64,000 nucleotides of DNA from NCBI RefSeq assembly GCF_003148465.1, contig NZ_QGGI01000014.1:1-64000 (forward strand). Reading direction: 5' to 3'. Below, one piece after another: positions 17,918 to 27,102 of the stretch; position 1 is the first letter of the stretch; each line of letters begins with the position of its first letter. Under the pieces are notes generated by a model. That model ran no database searches. It was not told the origin of the DNA and saw only the letters and a list, made by a program, of their open reading frames with translations. Source of the stretch: Oceanotoga teriensis (GTDB taxonomy: Bacteria; Thermotogota; Thermotogae; Petrotogales; Petrotogaceae). Position numbers and translations under genes: made by a program.

Positions 17918-19261
17918 TTACCTTTTTCTCTCTTCAAACTTTAAAAATAAAGGAGAACCTTCAAATGGGTCTATATACTTTCTTATCATATTTCTTATAC
18001 TTTGCTGATATGATTTAGAAAGTTCTTTAGGCATATTTGCATAAAAAGTAAATACAGGAGGTCTAACACCTACTTGAACTCCATAATATAATTTTACTCT
18101 CTTTCCTTTCTTTATAGGAGGAGGTGTCATCATCATATGTCTTTCTAAAGCTTGATTTAAAATACTTGTACTTATTTCTCTATTTCTTGATTCATTTACT
18201 TGTACTATCTTTTTTATTACTTCTTTTATCCCCTTTGAATTTTTAGCCTCTGTAAATATTACAGGACTATAATTTATAAAATAAAGTTCTTTTTTTGCTT
18301 TATTTATGAACTCTTCTCTTTTTTCTTGTTCTATTAAATCCCATTTATTAAATACTATTATAGTTCCTTTACCATTGTTTTCTGCCAATCCAGCTACTTT
18401 TTTATCTTGTTGTGTAACACCTTCAGTTGCATCTATGAGTAGAACAACTACATCTGATTTTTCTATTGTTTTTATAGTTCTTATTATTGAATACATTTCT
18501 ATCGTTCCATATTTAACTGTAGACTTTTTTCTCATTCCAGCAGTATCTATAAATTTAAAGGTGTTTTCATCTATAGTCACTATTTGATCTACTGTATCTC
18601 TTGTTGTTCCAGGAATATCTGATACTATAGCCTTTTTCATGCCGGTTATTGCATTGAATAAAGAAGATTTACCAGCATTAGGTTTCCCTATAAAAGCAAC
18701 TTTTATAGTATTCTCATCTTCTTCAATTTCTTTTACATATCTTATACTGATTCCTTTATTTTCAAGTTTTTCTACAACTTCATCCAAAAGTTCATCTATA
18801 TTTCTATTATGCTCGGCAGAAACTGGTATTGGTTCTCCAAATCCCAATTGATAAAGATCGGGTTTTATAAAAGATTCATATTTTTCAAAACCTTCAGCCT
18901 TATTAGCTGCAAGTACCACATCAACTCCTGCTTTTCTTATGAATTCTGCTATATGATGATCTTCTGAAGTCAATCCATTTTTACCATCAACCACAAATAT
19001 TACGAGTGCTGCTTCTCTTATAGAATTTAATACAACTTCTTTTTGTTGTTTTGCAATTATTTCTTCTGGATCTTCAAATATTCCACATGTATCTACGAGC
19101 ATGAAGGCACGCTCATCCCAGCGCGCCTCAGCATATACATGATCTCTTGTAACTCCTGGATAATCTAATACTATTGATTTTTTTTCTTTTATTATTCTAT
19201 TAAATAATGTTGATTTTCCAACATTTGGTTTTCCTACTACTAATACTAATGGATTTGACAA
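17918..19261 (-). CDS. der: ribosome biogenesis GTPase Der (EngA)
   Basis: Tandem-GTPase needed for 50S ribosomal subunit maturation. Two G domains are visible, with P-loops GKPNVGKST near the N-terminus and GKPNAGKSS near residue 195. They carry DTCGIFED and DTAGMRKK switch regions, NKAEG and NKWD guanine motifs. A KH-like C-terminal domain ends at FEERKR. I prefer the TTG at 19261 (447 residues) because AAGGAG is 8 bases upstream; the GTG at 19270 overlaps that site. The gene follows rpsA by 29 bases. Confidence 0.95.
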   Translation of the reverse strand: MSNPLVLVVGKPNVGKSTLFNRIIKEKKSIVLDYPGVTRDHVYAEARWDERAFMLVDTCGIFEDPEEIIAKQQKEVVLNSIREAALVIFVVDGKNGLTSEDHHIAEFIRKAGVDVVLAANKAEGFEKYESFIKPDLYQLGFGEPIPVSAEHNRNIDELLDEVVEKLENKGISIRYVKEIEEDENTIKVAFIGKPNAGKSSLFNAITGMKKAIVSDIPGTTRDTVDQIVTIDENTFKFIDTAGMRKKSTVKYGTIEMYSIIRTIKTIEKSDVVVLLIDATEGVTQQDKKVAGLAENNGKGTIIVFNKWDLIEQEKREEFINKAKKELYFINYSPVIFTEAKNSKGIKEVIKKIVQVNESRNREISTSILNQALERHMMMTPPPIKKGKRVKLYYGVQVGVRPPVFTFYANMPKELSKSYQQSIRNMIRKYIDPFEGSPLFLKFEERKR

Positions 19262-19290
19262 GTCGATCACTCCTTAAAAAAGGAAAGCTT

Positions 19291-20889
19291 TTATTCTTCT
19301 TCAGAATTCATTTCTTCCATTATTTTTAAGCCTTCTTCTTTTTCCTTTTCTTTTATATAATCTAATACACTCAAAACTAAGTTTCCTCTTTGTTGATCAC
19401 TTTGAAATTCTATATCGAGTACTTTTCCAGTTATAGGGCTTCCTACCTCTAAGACTTCTTTTATGTCATCTGTTCTGTTTTCTGTTGCCTTACTTCCAGG
19501 CATAAAAGCTTCTACTTCATAATCATTTATCAATACAACAGCACCTTTATCTACAAATCTTGTTATTTTTCCTGTGAGTATGTCTCCCTTTTGTACTTTT
19601 TCTGATATCAATTTCCATGGATTTTCTTTGGCCTGTTTTAAAGATAATTTTATTTTTTGATTTTCTTTATCAAGATTCAATATTTTAACTTTTATTTTTT
19701 CTCCTTCTTTTAAAACATCTTCAACATTATCTACAAAATTCCAAGATAATTCAGATACATGTAAAAATCCGGTAAGTCCTTCTTCAAGTTTTATTATTGC
19801 TCCATTTGCAAGTATTTTTTCCACTATTCCATTAACTATATTTCCTTCAAGATACTTTTCTTCTGCTTCTTCCCAAGGATTTCCCAATGCCTGTTTATAA
19901 CTTAAACTTATTCTATTTCTTCCTTTATCTATATCTAATACCTTTACTTCTACTCTATCTCCTTCTGAAGCAATATCAGCTATTTTTCCTTTTCTACCCC
20001 AGAATATTTCAGATTCATGAACCAATCCTTCAACAGCATTTTCAAGTTTTACAGTGAATCCAAATGGAAATAGTTTTGTAATATTTCCTTTTTGAACTGA
20101 TCCTATTGGGTATTTCTTTTCAACATCTTCCCATGGATCTTCTTTTAATTGTTTTAAAGACATTGATATTTTTTTAGCATTTTTATCTAAATTTATGATT
20201 ACGCCTCTTACTTTTTCACCTTCTGAAAGCTGTTTATTTATTCTTGTGTTCTTATCCCAGCTAACTTCACTTCTCGGTATTAAAGCTGTAACATGTTCAT
20301 TCAACTTAACAAAAGCACCAAAATCTTTTATGCTTTCAACTATACCTTCAACTATCATATTTTCTTTATAATTTTCATAAACTTCTTTTATGGATTCTTC
20401 AACTGCATCTCTTTTAGATACAACTACTTTTCTTCCTCTTTTTTGTATTACTTTCATTCTTTGAGAATCTTTTGGCATTTCATCTTCTGGTCTCAACATC
20501 GATAATGAACCTGGTAAAAACGCCTTTATTGCATTTTCTATCAATACAATATAGCCATTTTTAGCTCTTGATTCAAATTTAACATTTACAAGGCTTCCTT
20601 CTTCTATTTCATCCATTAATTTTTCTGCCTGTGCTCTTTTTTCAGATGCTGTGTTAAATCCTTCAGCATCATTTGTTTTTATAACTTTTACAGTTATTTT
20701 TTCACCTATTTTATATTCAGAAATATTTTTTAATAATTCTTCTCTTTTAACAAAAACATCCCCTGTGGCATCGAGAGCAACCCATATACCATCTGAGCTT
20801 TTATTTAATAAAACTCCCTCTAATACCTTTCCTTTTTTCAGTTCGTTTATTTCTTCTTCCTTCAATAAGTCTTCGAAATTTTCGTTCAT
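19291..20889 (-). CDS. rpsA: 30S ribosomal protein S1
   Basis: RNA-binding protein of 532 residues with about six S1 motifs. The last four are clear, each with GAFVKL/GFTVKL/GAIIKL-type strands and a KISMSLKQ.. or RISLSYKQ.. end followed by NPW. The first two are divergent, as usual in S1. It works on the 30S subunit in translation initiation. GGGAGG precedes the ATG. It follows ispH by 22 bases. The fusion of an S1 protein to IspH seen in some Firmicutes is not present; the two are separate genes. Confidence 0.94.
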   Translation of the reverse strand: MNENFEDLLKEEEINELKKGKVLEGVLLNKSSDGIWVALDATGDVFVKREELLKNISEYKIGEKITVKVIKTNDAEGFNTASEKRAQAEKLMDEIEEGSLVNVKFESRAKNGYIVLIENAIKAFLPGSLSMLRPEDEMPKDSQRMKVIQKRGRKVVVSKRDAVEESIKEVYENYKENMIVEGIVESIKDFGAFVKLNEHVTALIPRSEVSWDKNTRINKQLSEGEKVRGVIINLDKNAKKISMSLKQLKEDPWEDVEKKYPIGSVQKGNITKLFPFGFTVKLENAVEGLVHESEIFWGRKGKIADIASEGDRVEVKVLDIDKGRNRISLSYKQALGNPWEEAEEKYLEGNIVNGIVEKILANGAIIKLEEGLTGFLHVSELSWNFVDNVEDVLKEGEKIKVKILNLDKENQKIKLSLKQAKENPWKLISEKVQKGDILTGKITRFVDKGAVVLINDYEVEAFMPGSKATENRTDDIKEVLEVGSPITGKVLDIEFQSDQQRGNLVLSVLDYIKEKEKEEGLKIMEEMNSEEE

Positions 20890-20911
20890 AACGATAAACC
20901 TCCCTTTTATA

Positions 20912-21757
20912 TTAAGAAATATTGCCTTCTATATGTTTTTTTATGTTTTCAAGTTGCCATAAAGGAGTAGAGGCCCCTGTCAATATACCTATTTTGTCTT
21001 CTTTATTTATAACAACCTCTTTAATTTCTTCAATTGATTCTATATGATAAGAGTTTTTACAATTCATTTTAGAGATTTTATAAAGCTTTGTTGTATTCGA
21101 ACTGTTTTTACCTCCAATAACAAAAACTTTATCAGCCCATTGAGATATTTCCAGAGCTTGCTGTTCTCTCATATATGTCTCTCTACATATAGTATTTTTT
21201 ATAATTATATCAGAAAATTGATTTATTTCCAGCATTTTTAAATAGAATTTTTTAAATGAAGGATAGTCAACCGTAGTTTGTGAAATTATACACACCTTGC
21301 TTTTGTTTTGAAGTTTCAAAGGCTCTTTTGTTATAAGTATTTTATCTTCAGAAAGATTTCCTTTTAACCCTCTCATTTCAGGATGGCTTTCTTTACCATA
21401 AACTACTATATAATATCCTTTTTCTTGTATACCTTTAGAAAGTTTTATAAGGTTTGTTACTATTGGACATGTCATATCAATGACTTGTTTGAAGTTTTTT
21501 TCAAGTATTTCTCTTTCTTTACTCGTTATTCCATGAGCCCTTATTATTACTGTGCTTTTATAACTATTTTCTGGAAGATTATCTATATTCTCAAATATTT
21601 TTATTCCAGTATTTGTTATCTTTTCGATAACAGAATTATTATGTACTAGTTGTCCATACATATATATGTTTTTTTTGTCATTTAATTTAATTGTATTATT
21701 AAATGCTCTATTCACTCCATAACAAAATCCAACATTATCTGAAATTCTAATTTCCAT
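20912..21757 (-). CDS. ispH: 4-hydroxy-3-methylbut-2-enyl diphosphate reductase
   Basis: Last enzyme of the non-mevalonate (MEP) isoprenoid pathway, a 4Fe-4S protein that gives IPP and DMAPP. Family landmarks are VGFCYGVNRA at residues 9-18 (cluster cysteine 12), QLVHNN, IIRAHGI, DMTCPIV (second cysteine) and IKNTICRET (third cysteine), ending in GILTGASTPLWQ. The 281-residue length is normal. Its start overlaps the cmk stop by 11 bases, which implies coupling. Confidence 0.95.
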   Translation of the reverse strand: MEIRISDNVGFCYGVNRAFNNTIKLNDKKNIYMYGQLVHNNSVIEKITNTGIKIFENIDNLPENSYKSTVIIRAHGITSKEREILEKNFKQVIDMTCPIVTNLIKLSKGIQEKGYYIVVYGKESHPEMRGLKGNLSEDKILITKEPLKLQNKSKVCIISQTTVDYPSFKKFYLKMLEINQFSDIIIKNTICRETYMREQQALEISQWADKVFVIGGKNSSNTTKLYKISKMNCKNSYHIESIEEIKEVVINKEDKIGILTGASTPLWQLENIKKHIEGNIS

Positions 21758-22406
21758 AATTTTTTTCCTTTATTATTTCAATAATCTTTTTTGTAACTTC
21801 TTCTATATCCATATTTGTAGTATTTATTTTTATAGCCTCTTCAGCTGGCTTTAAAGGGGCTATACTTCTTGAACTATCAGCTTTATCTCTAAATATTATT
21901 TGTTCTAATATACTTTTATAATCTACTTTTTTACCCTTTTCAGAAAGTTCATCATATCTTCTTTTTGCTCTTTCTTCAACTGAAGCTGTTAAAAATATTT
22001 TTATCTCTGCATCAGGAATAACAACAGTTCCTATGTCTCTTCCATCTATCACAGTAGACATCTCTTGAGACATAGTTCTTAATATTTGATTTATTTTTTC
22101 TCTTACTTCAGGAACTTTAGCAACCATAGAGGCATAATTCCCTGATTCAGCATTTCTTATTTGTTCGGATATTTCTTCATCGTTTAGAAAATACTTATGA
22201 TCTTTCAGGTCTATTTTTATTTGAGGTAAAATATCTTTTATGCTTTTTTTATCTTCAAGATCTATATTATTTTTAACACAATAATAACCAATGATTCTGT
22301 ATAAAGCTCCACTATCGAGATAATTAATTTTAAGTTTATTCGCTATTATTTTTGCCATAGTCGATTTTCCGGAACCGGCTGGTCCGTCTATTGCTATTCT
22401 TATCAA
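21747..22406 (-). CDS. cmk: cytidylate kinase
   Basis: Phosphorylates CMP and dCMP. The P-loop GPAGSGKST is at residues 8-16, followed by YLDSGALYR, the VIDGRDIGTVV CMP-binding segment and the KRRYDEL region. At 219 residues it is the usual bacterial CMP kinase. The start is a TTG (22406) with AGGAAGG just upstream. It follows the STAS gene by 14 bases. The cmk-ispH-rpsA-der order is shared with other Thermotogota, as far as I recall. Confidence 0.94.
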   Translation of the reverse strand: MIRIAIDGPAGSGKSTMAKIIANKLKINYLDSGALYRIIGYYCVKNNIDLEDKKSIKDILPQIKIDLKDHKYFLNDEEISEQIRNAESGNYASMVAKVPEVREKINQILRTMSQEMSTVIDGRDIGTVVIPDAEIKIFLTASVEERAKRRYDELSEKGKKVDYKSILEQIIFRDKADSSRSIAPLKPAEEAIKINTTNMDIEEVTKKIIEIIKEKNYGN

Positions 22407-22420
22407 GATTACCTTCCTCT

Positions 22421-22750
22421 CTAAACTTCTTCAATCGTATCTTCTGTTCTTATTATTTTATCAAGTTTTGTCATTTCAAATATTCTTCTTATTTGATTTT
22501 GTAAAGAAAGAAGAACTACTTCTTTTTCATGTTTTTTTGATTCTTTTATTAAAGATACAATAGCTCCAAGTCCCGCACTATCTATATATGAAACTTCTGA
22601 TAGGTCAACAGCTATTATCTTCTTATCGATATTATCCATATGTTCTATTATCTTTTGCTTAAATGTTGCCGAATGATAAGCATCTATATCTCCTGATACC
22701 TTTGCAACAAAAGCTTTTTCATTTTCACTAAAAGTTATAACAAAGTCCAT
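22421..22750 (-). CDS. STAS-domain anti-anti-sigma factor-like protein
   Basis: Single STAS domain of 109 residues, SpoIIAA/RsbV type. The phosphorylation loop VSYIDSAGLGAIVSL has Ser58 in the usual DSxGLG context. Proteins like this bind an anti-sigma factor kinase when unphosphorylated, but no kinase or sigma factor gene is in the window, so the partner is unknown. GGAGGGG precedes the ATG. It sits at the head of the cmk-to-export operon, a position I recall for the solved T. maritima homologue TM1442. Confidence 0.9.
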   Translation of the reverse strand: MDFVITFSENEKAFVAKVSGDIDAYHSATFKQKIIEHMDNIDKKIIAVDLSEVSYIDSAGLGAIVSLIKESKKHEKEVVLLSLQNQIRRIFEMTKLDKIIRTEDTIEEV

Positions 22751-22787
22751 TTTACCCCTCCTAAATAATTGTTCAAATTATAAGATG

Positions 22788-22810
22788 TTAAAGGAGTTAT
22801 ACTCCTTTAA
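22788..22810 (-). other. stem-loop between aspS and the STAS gene
   Basis: A perfect 10-bp inverted repeat TTAAAGGAGT / ACTCCTTTAA with a 3-base loop lies directly after the aspS stop codon. No U-run follows on the minus strand, so it is a weak or leaky terminator, or an RNA-processing or stability hairpin. TATAAT on the minus strand lies 7 bases further on, so a new promoter could start here. Confidence 0.5.
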
Positions 22811-24574
22811 CTAATCATTTTTTAAAATTATATTTAATTCTTTGAGTTGATACTCAGATAATTTTGATGGTGCTTCTGCCATTGGATCTGAACCTGTAGC
22901 CGTTTTTGGAAAAGCTATTACTTCTTTTATTGAATCTTCTCCTGCCATTACAGCTACTAATCTATCCATTCCCAATGCTGCTCCAGCATGTGGCGGTGGA
23001 CCATATCTAAAAGCTTCAAGTAAAAAACCGAATTTATCAGTTATTTCTTCTTCTTTTAATCCTATTATTTCAAATACTTTGTTTTGAATATCTTTTCTAT
23101 GTATTCTGACACTTCCACTTGCCATTTCATAGCCATTTATTACGAGATCATAAGATTGAGAATTTATTTTAAGCGGTTCATCTTTATACATTTCAAGATC
23201 TTCAACGTTAGGCATTGTAAATGGATGATGTTCTGCTTCAAGTCTTTGTTCTTCTTCATTCCATGAGAACATAGGAAAATCTGTTATCCACATTATATCA
23301 AAACCATCTTTTTTAACATATTCGTCTCTTATAATAGTTGCCCTTAATTGACCCAATATTTTATTAACTTTTGATAATTCTCCCGCAACTATTAACATGA
23401 CTTCTCCATCGTTTATTATACCATCATTTAAAAGATTATTAATTTCTTCTTCAGCTAATTTTTTTATTGTGGATTTTACATCTTTATTTTCTTCTTTTGA
23501 TATCCAAATCAATCCTGATGCACCAAATTGTTTTGCAAGATCTGTTAATTCATCAAATTTTTTTCTTGAAAATTCATTAGCTTTTTCAGGTATTGAAAAT
23601 CCTTTTATAACACCGTTTTCATCTATTACGCTTTTTAAGAATTTAGCTTTTGTATTTTTAAAGTATTCAGTTATATCATTTAATTCCATACCATATCTCG
23701 TATCTGGTTTATCACTTCCATATTTGTTCATAGCTTCTTTATATGTCATTCTTTTAAATGGAGTTTCTATTTCAATATTGAGACCTTTATCAAAACATTC
23801 TTTTACAAGGCCTTCTCCTATTTCAAAAATATCTTCTTTATCAACAAATGAAGCTTCAAAATCTATTTGAGTGAATTCAGGCTGTCTATCAGCTCTAAAA
23901 TCTTCATCTCTAAAACATCTTGCAATTTGGAAATATTTATCCATACCTGAAACCATCAAAAGTTGTTTAAAAATTTGTGGTGATTGTGGAAGGGCATAAA
24001 AATTCCCCTTTTTTATTCTGGATGGAACTACAAAATCTCTTGCTCCTTCTGGTGTTGATTTGTTTAAAAATGGAGTCTCTATTTCAAGAAAATCTTTGTT
24101 TGAAAGATAATTTCTAGCCGCTTGCATTACTCTATGTCTTAAAATAATATTTTTTTGCATCTTTTCTTTTCTTAAATCTAAATATCTATACTTTAATCTC
24201 AAATTTTCTGATATCTCTTCATCTCTATTAACATAAATAGGTGGAGTTTCTGATTCTGAAAGGATTTCTAATTCTGTTGCATGAATCTCGATATCACCTG
24301 TCTTCATGTCTGTATTTATTGCATCTGCTGGTCTTTCTTTTACTATACCTTTGATTGATACAGTATATTCATTACCGAGTTTTAAAGCCTTTTGATATAA
24401 ATCTTGATTTTCATTTGGATCAAAGAAAACCTGTGTTTTACCGTATCTGTCTCTGAGCATTATGAATTTTATTCCGCCAAGATCTCTTATTCTATCTACC
24501 CAACCATTTAGAATAACTTCTTGACCTGAATTTGAAGAATTTAATTCTCCACAAGTATGAGTCCTTTTTAACAA
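22811..24574 (-). CDS. aspS: aspartyl-tRNA synthetase
   Basis: Class II synthetase of 587 residues in the bacterial layout: OB-fold anticodon domain, catalytic domain with the QSPQIFKQLLM and FRDEDFRADRQPEFTQ motif 2 region, inserted GAD domain (about 280-410), and motif 3 GAALGMDRLVAVMAG. The true start is the TTG at 24574: GGAGGTG lies 7 bases upstream of it, inside a longer frame that begins at 24595. Whether it is discriminating or tRNA-Asp/Asn non-discriminating cannot be read here. The STAS/cmk operon follows after 60 bases. Confidence 0.95.
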   Translation of the reverse strand: MLKRTHTCGELNSSNSGQEVILNGWVDRIRDLGGIKFIMLRDRYGKTQVFFDPNENQDLYQKALKLGNEYTVSIKGIVKERPADAINTDMKTGDIEIHATELEILSESETPPIYVNRDEEISENLRLKYRYLDLRKEKMQKNIILRHRVMQAARNYLSNKDFLEIETPFLNKSTPEGARDFVVPSRIKKGNFYALPQSPQIFKQLLMVSGMDKYFQIARCFRDEDFRADRQPEFTQIDFEASFVDKEDIFEIGEGLVKECFDKGLNIEIETPFKRMTYKEAMNKYGSDKPDTRYGMELNDITEYFKNTKAKFLKSVIDENGVIKGFSIPEKANEFSRKKFDELTDLAKQFGASGLIWISKEENKDVKSTIKKLAEEEINNLLNDGIINDGEVMLIVAGELSKVNKILGQLRATIIRDEYVKKDGFDIMWITDFPMFSWNEEEQRLEAEHHPFTMPNVEDLEMYKDEPLKINSQSYDLVINGYEMASGSVRIHRKDIQNKVFEIIGLKEEEITDKFGFLLEAFRYGPPPHAGAALGMDRLVAVMAGEDSIKEVIAFPKTATGSDPMAEAPSKLSEYQLKELNIILKND

Positions 24575-24658
24575 AATTGAACACCTCCAAAACATCTAAC
24601 ATATAAAAATTTTTTATTGTTTTCTAAGTTTGCTAATGTATTATAGCCTAAGGACATT

Positions 24659-24718
24659 ACTATTTTACCATCTTTTATGATAAAATAGTAATAGAAAAAA
24701 ACTATTTTACAGGGGGTG
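24659..24718 (+). promoter_or_regulatory. structured 5' leader of the Omp-alpha-like gene
   Basis: The word ACTATTTTA occurs at 24659-24667 and again at 24701-24709, and its complement TAAAATAGT lies between them at 24681-24689. The middle arm can pair with either copy, giving two mutually exclusive hairpins. The second copy touches the ribosome binding site AGGGGGTG (24711-24718). A possible promoter is TTGTTT (24617-24622) and TATTAT (24639-24644), 16 bases apart, which would put both hairpins in the mRNA. TATAAT on the minus strand (24645-24640) could serve aspS. Confidence 0.5.
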
Positions 24719-24723
24719 TCGTT

Positions 24724-25677
24724 GTGAAAAAACTACTTATCATCACAATGGTTTTAACGTTAGCTTTTGGTTCAGCTTTTGCCCAAACATTTAAGGATGT
24801 TCCTGTTAATCACTGGGCATACGATGCTGTACAAAAAATTTCTTCTATCGGTATTTTAGAAGGATATCCTGATGGTACCTTTAAAGGTATGGACACAGTT
24901 AATAGATATCAATTAACTTTAACTGTATCAAGAACTATCGATTACACACAGCAAAATCTTATAGCTCCTTTAGCTGAAAAAATTTCTCAACTTGACAAAA
25001 AAGTAAGTTCTATGTCATCTGGAAATACTTCTTCAGCTTCTAATTCAGAGGTTAATGCTTTATCAGTTAGGGTTAATAAAGTTGAAAATTCTTTGAATCA
25101 ATTACAGAGTTCTTATGAATTATTGAGTTATGCAACTGTAAAAATAGATGAATTGGAATCTAAAGTAAAAGATATGACAAATTCATCTATAAATCAAGAT
25201 TCTATTTCTAATATAAATACAAGACTTGCAAGAATGGAAAATGAAAATAATGCTTTATTGGAAAATATTCAAAACCTTTCTTCTGCAAATACATCTATTC
25301 AATCTAAACTAAATAATGTTTCTAATGAAACATATTCAAATCAAAAAGAAATAGAAAGAATAAATACTCTTTTATCTAATTTGAATTCTAAAATAGATAT
25401 GAAATCTGATTCAATGAGTATAAGTGATGTACAAAGTAAAATCAAAGCACTTGAGAATTCTATAGTTGATATAGATACCAATAGAAAAGATATTTCTAAT
25501 ATAAAATCTTCTTTGAATACAGTTCAAAGCTCTGTTGATGAACTTTCAAAAGAAGTAGAAGCTAATAAAAAAGCTGTAGCAGAATCTGGAAATGGCGGAG
25601 TAGATATACTAGATATATTGATCTCAGTTGTTATATCAGCTGGTGTAGCTTTTGCATTTACACAATTTATAAAATAA
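24724..25677 (+). CDS. Omp-alpha-type outer membrane anchor protein (SLH, coiled coil, C-terminal membrane helix)
   Basis: Secreted rod protein of 317 residues. Signal peptide 1-20 (ending SAFA-QT), then a single SLH domain at about 22-70 (FKDVPVNHWAYDAVQKISSIG, GYPDGTFKG, VNRYQLTLTVSR), a long alpha-helical coiled coil from about 80 to 290 rich in Ser/Asn, and a C-terminal membrane helix (ILDILISVVISAGVAFAF). This is the architecture of Thermotoga Omp-alpha, which spans the periplasm and ties the toga to the peptidoglycan. It starts with GTG after AGGGGGTG. It supports assignment to Thermotogota. Slp-type SLH porins of Thermus differ by having a beta-barrel. Confidence 0.9.
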   Translation: MKKLLIITMVLTLAFGSAFAQTFKDVPVNHWAYDAVQKISSIGILEGYPDGTFKGMDTVNRYQLTLTVSRTIDYTQQNLIAPLAEKISQLDKKVSSMSSGNTSSASNSEVNALSVRVNKVENSLNQLQSSYELLSYATVKIDELESKVKDMTNSSINQDSISNINTRLARMENENNALLENIQNLSSANTSIQSKLNNVSNETYSNQKEIERINTLLSNLNSKIDMKSDSMSISDVQSKIKALENSIVDIDTNRKDISNIKSSLNTVQSSVDELSKEVEANKKAVAESGNGGVDILDILISVVISAGVAFAFTQFIK

Positions 25678-25691
25678 TAATTCTTAAAAAA

Positions 25692-25718
25692 AATAATGAC
25701 GTCAATGACGTCATTATT
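25692..25718. terminator. bidirectional terminator between the Omp-alpha-like and NYN genes
   Basis: Arms AATAATGACGT and ACGTCATTATT form a stem of at least 11 bp, with A runs on the left and T runs on the right. It can stop transcription from both convergent genes and overlaps the NYN stop codon. Confidence 0.85.
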
Positions 25719-27051
25719 TTTTATCTTTATACTTATAATATGGCTTTTCATAGAATACATCTTTTGTTTTTATCATGAAATCCAAAACCTTTTTCGTCTT
25801 TTCATGATCTTTATCATTAAAAACATGTATTGAAACTTTATCTAACTGTCCTTCATTTATATTTTCATCTTTCAAAATTCTTTTAACATAAAAAGTATCA
25901 AGCGTGAGTTTAAATTCTTCATATGTCCCATTTAATTTAACGGGAGTTTTTAAACTTACATAATCACTTCCATCTTTTCCGATAAACATACCAGAAAATT
26001 TTAATGCTATACCAAAAGAACCTATTACTTTATTTGTAAGATTTAAATTTTCTTTTGAAACATGTAAGGCCTCTGATATCGTACTTACTTTTCTCTTCAT
26101 AAATAATTCATATACATGTTTCCCAAATTCAGCTCTAAGTTCTGGATAAGGAAGAATTTTATCATATTTTATTTCCCATCTTCTCGGTGCTGGAACATAT
26201 AAAAACTTATCTTTTGTTTCTTTTAATTTTCCAGAACCTATCATGTTCTGGATAAAATTTTCAAGGCTATCTAAATTTGAGTTTTTAGATATCCATTGAT
26301 GTCTTGATTTAGCTATTTTTTCAAGCTTTTCAACATCAAAAGGTGTATTCGATGTTGCAACAAGTCTTTCTAAAAACCTCATATAATTCTCTTCATACTC
26401 TGAATATTCATAAGATTCTTTGAACATCTTTTTTCTTATATTTTTTAAAAGACCTTCAACAAAATCTCCCATAGTTTTATATCCAAAGTTTCCATAATAA
26501 ACTCCCATTCCAGTTACTATTCTTTTTACAACAGTTTCATCTGGTTGAAGACTTTTTTCATCCATTATTCTTATCATTTCATCGACTAAATCTTCAAAAG
26601 AATCAGTTGAATTAACTTTTTCAGATTTTACTATTTCTTCATAAGGGATATATGTGTCAGCTGCAAATTGCATATCTGGAGAAGTATTTTTACTTCTACC
26701 TATTACATAAACTGTTTTTCCGTATGTCCTCAATTTTTTTACAAGAGGTACAAAATCAGCATCTCCGGTTACCAAAACAAAGGTTTCAATATGGGGAAGA
26801 GAAAACATTGTTTCAATTGCGTCTACGGCAAGTTTTATATCATTTCCTTTTTTGTTTCCAAATCCATCTTCCGGCATTTCAATTAATTCTATTCCATGCC
26901 TTGAAAATGAAAACATCGTTGCCGGATATTTCGACCAATGTCCATAAGCTTTTCCTCCAACTAATTTTCCATGTTCTTCTAATTTTTGTACAACTAATTC
27001 CGGGTCAACTGGTTGGTTTTGATAGTCCATAAATACAAATATATTGTTCAA
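25714..27051 (-). CDS. NYN-domain (PIN-like) protein with C-terminal winged-helix-like domains
   Basis: Putative RNA-processing nuclease of 445 residues. The N-terminal NYN/LabA-type domain (about 1-150) shows FMDYQNQ, GNDIKLAVDAIETM and VTGDADFVPLVKKLR, which supply the conserved acidic residues of PIN-fold nucleases. After that, two or three helical units (about 150-225, 230-310 and 325-440) look like winged helices or OST-HTH/LOTUS domains, but I cannot prove the family. The start is TTG (27051), 7 bases after GAGGTG. It follows ileS after a hairpin with no U-run, so the two may be co-transcribed. Confidence 0.82.
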   Translation of the reverse strand: MNNIFVFMDYQNQPVDPELVVQKLEEHGKLVGGKAYGHWSKYPATMFSFSRHGIELIEMPEDGFGNKKGNDIKLAVDAIETMFSLPHIETFVLVTGDADFVPLVKKLRTYGKTVYVIGRSKNTSPDMQFAADTYIPYEEIVKSEKVNSTDSFEDLVDEMIRIMDEKSLQPDETVVKRIVTGMGVYYGNFGYKTMGDFVEGLLKNIRKKMFKESYEYSEYEENYMRFLERLVATSNTPFDVEKLEKIAKSRHQWISKNSNLDSLENFIQNMIGSGKLKETKDKFLYVPAPRRWEIKYDKILPYPELRAEFGKHVYELFMKRKVSTISEALHVSKENLNLTNKVIGSFGIALKFSGMFIGKDGSDYVSLKTPVKLNGTYEEFKLTLDTFYVKRILKDENINEGQLDKVSIHVFNDKDHEKTKKVLDFMIKTKDVFYEKPYYKYKDKK

Positions 27052-27076
27052 ATCTTATCACCTCAGTTCAATGAGA

Positions 27077-27095
27077 GCGTGGCTTTTAGCCACGC
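27077..27095 (-). other. stem-loop between ileS and the NYN gene
   Basis: An 8-bp GC-rich inverted repeat GCGTGGCT / AGCCACGC with a 3-base loop. No T-run follows on either strand, so it is not a typical terminator. It may attenuate or stabilise the transcript. Confidence 0.5.
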
Positions 27096-27102
27096 CAATT
27101 AT

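Noticed and set aside
19291-21757. IspH-S1 fusion protein
   Set aside because: ispH ends with its own stop 22 bases before a separate rpsA start with a good ribosome binding site.
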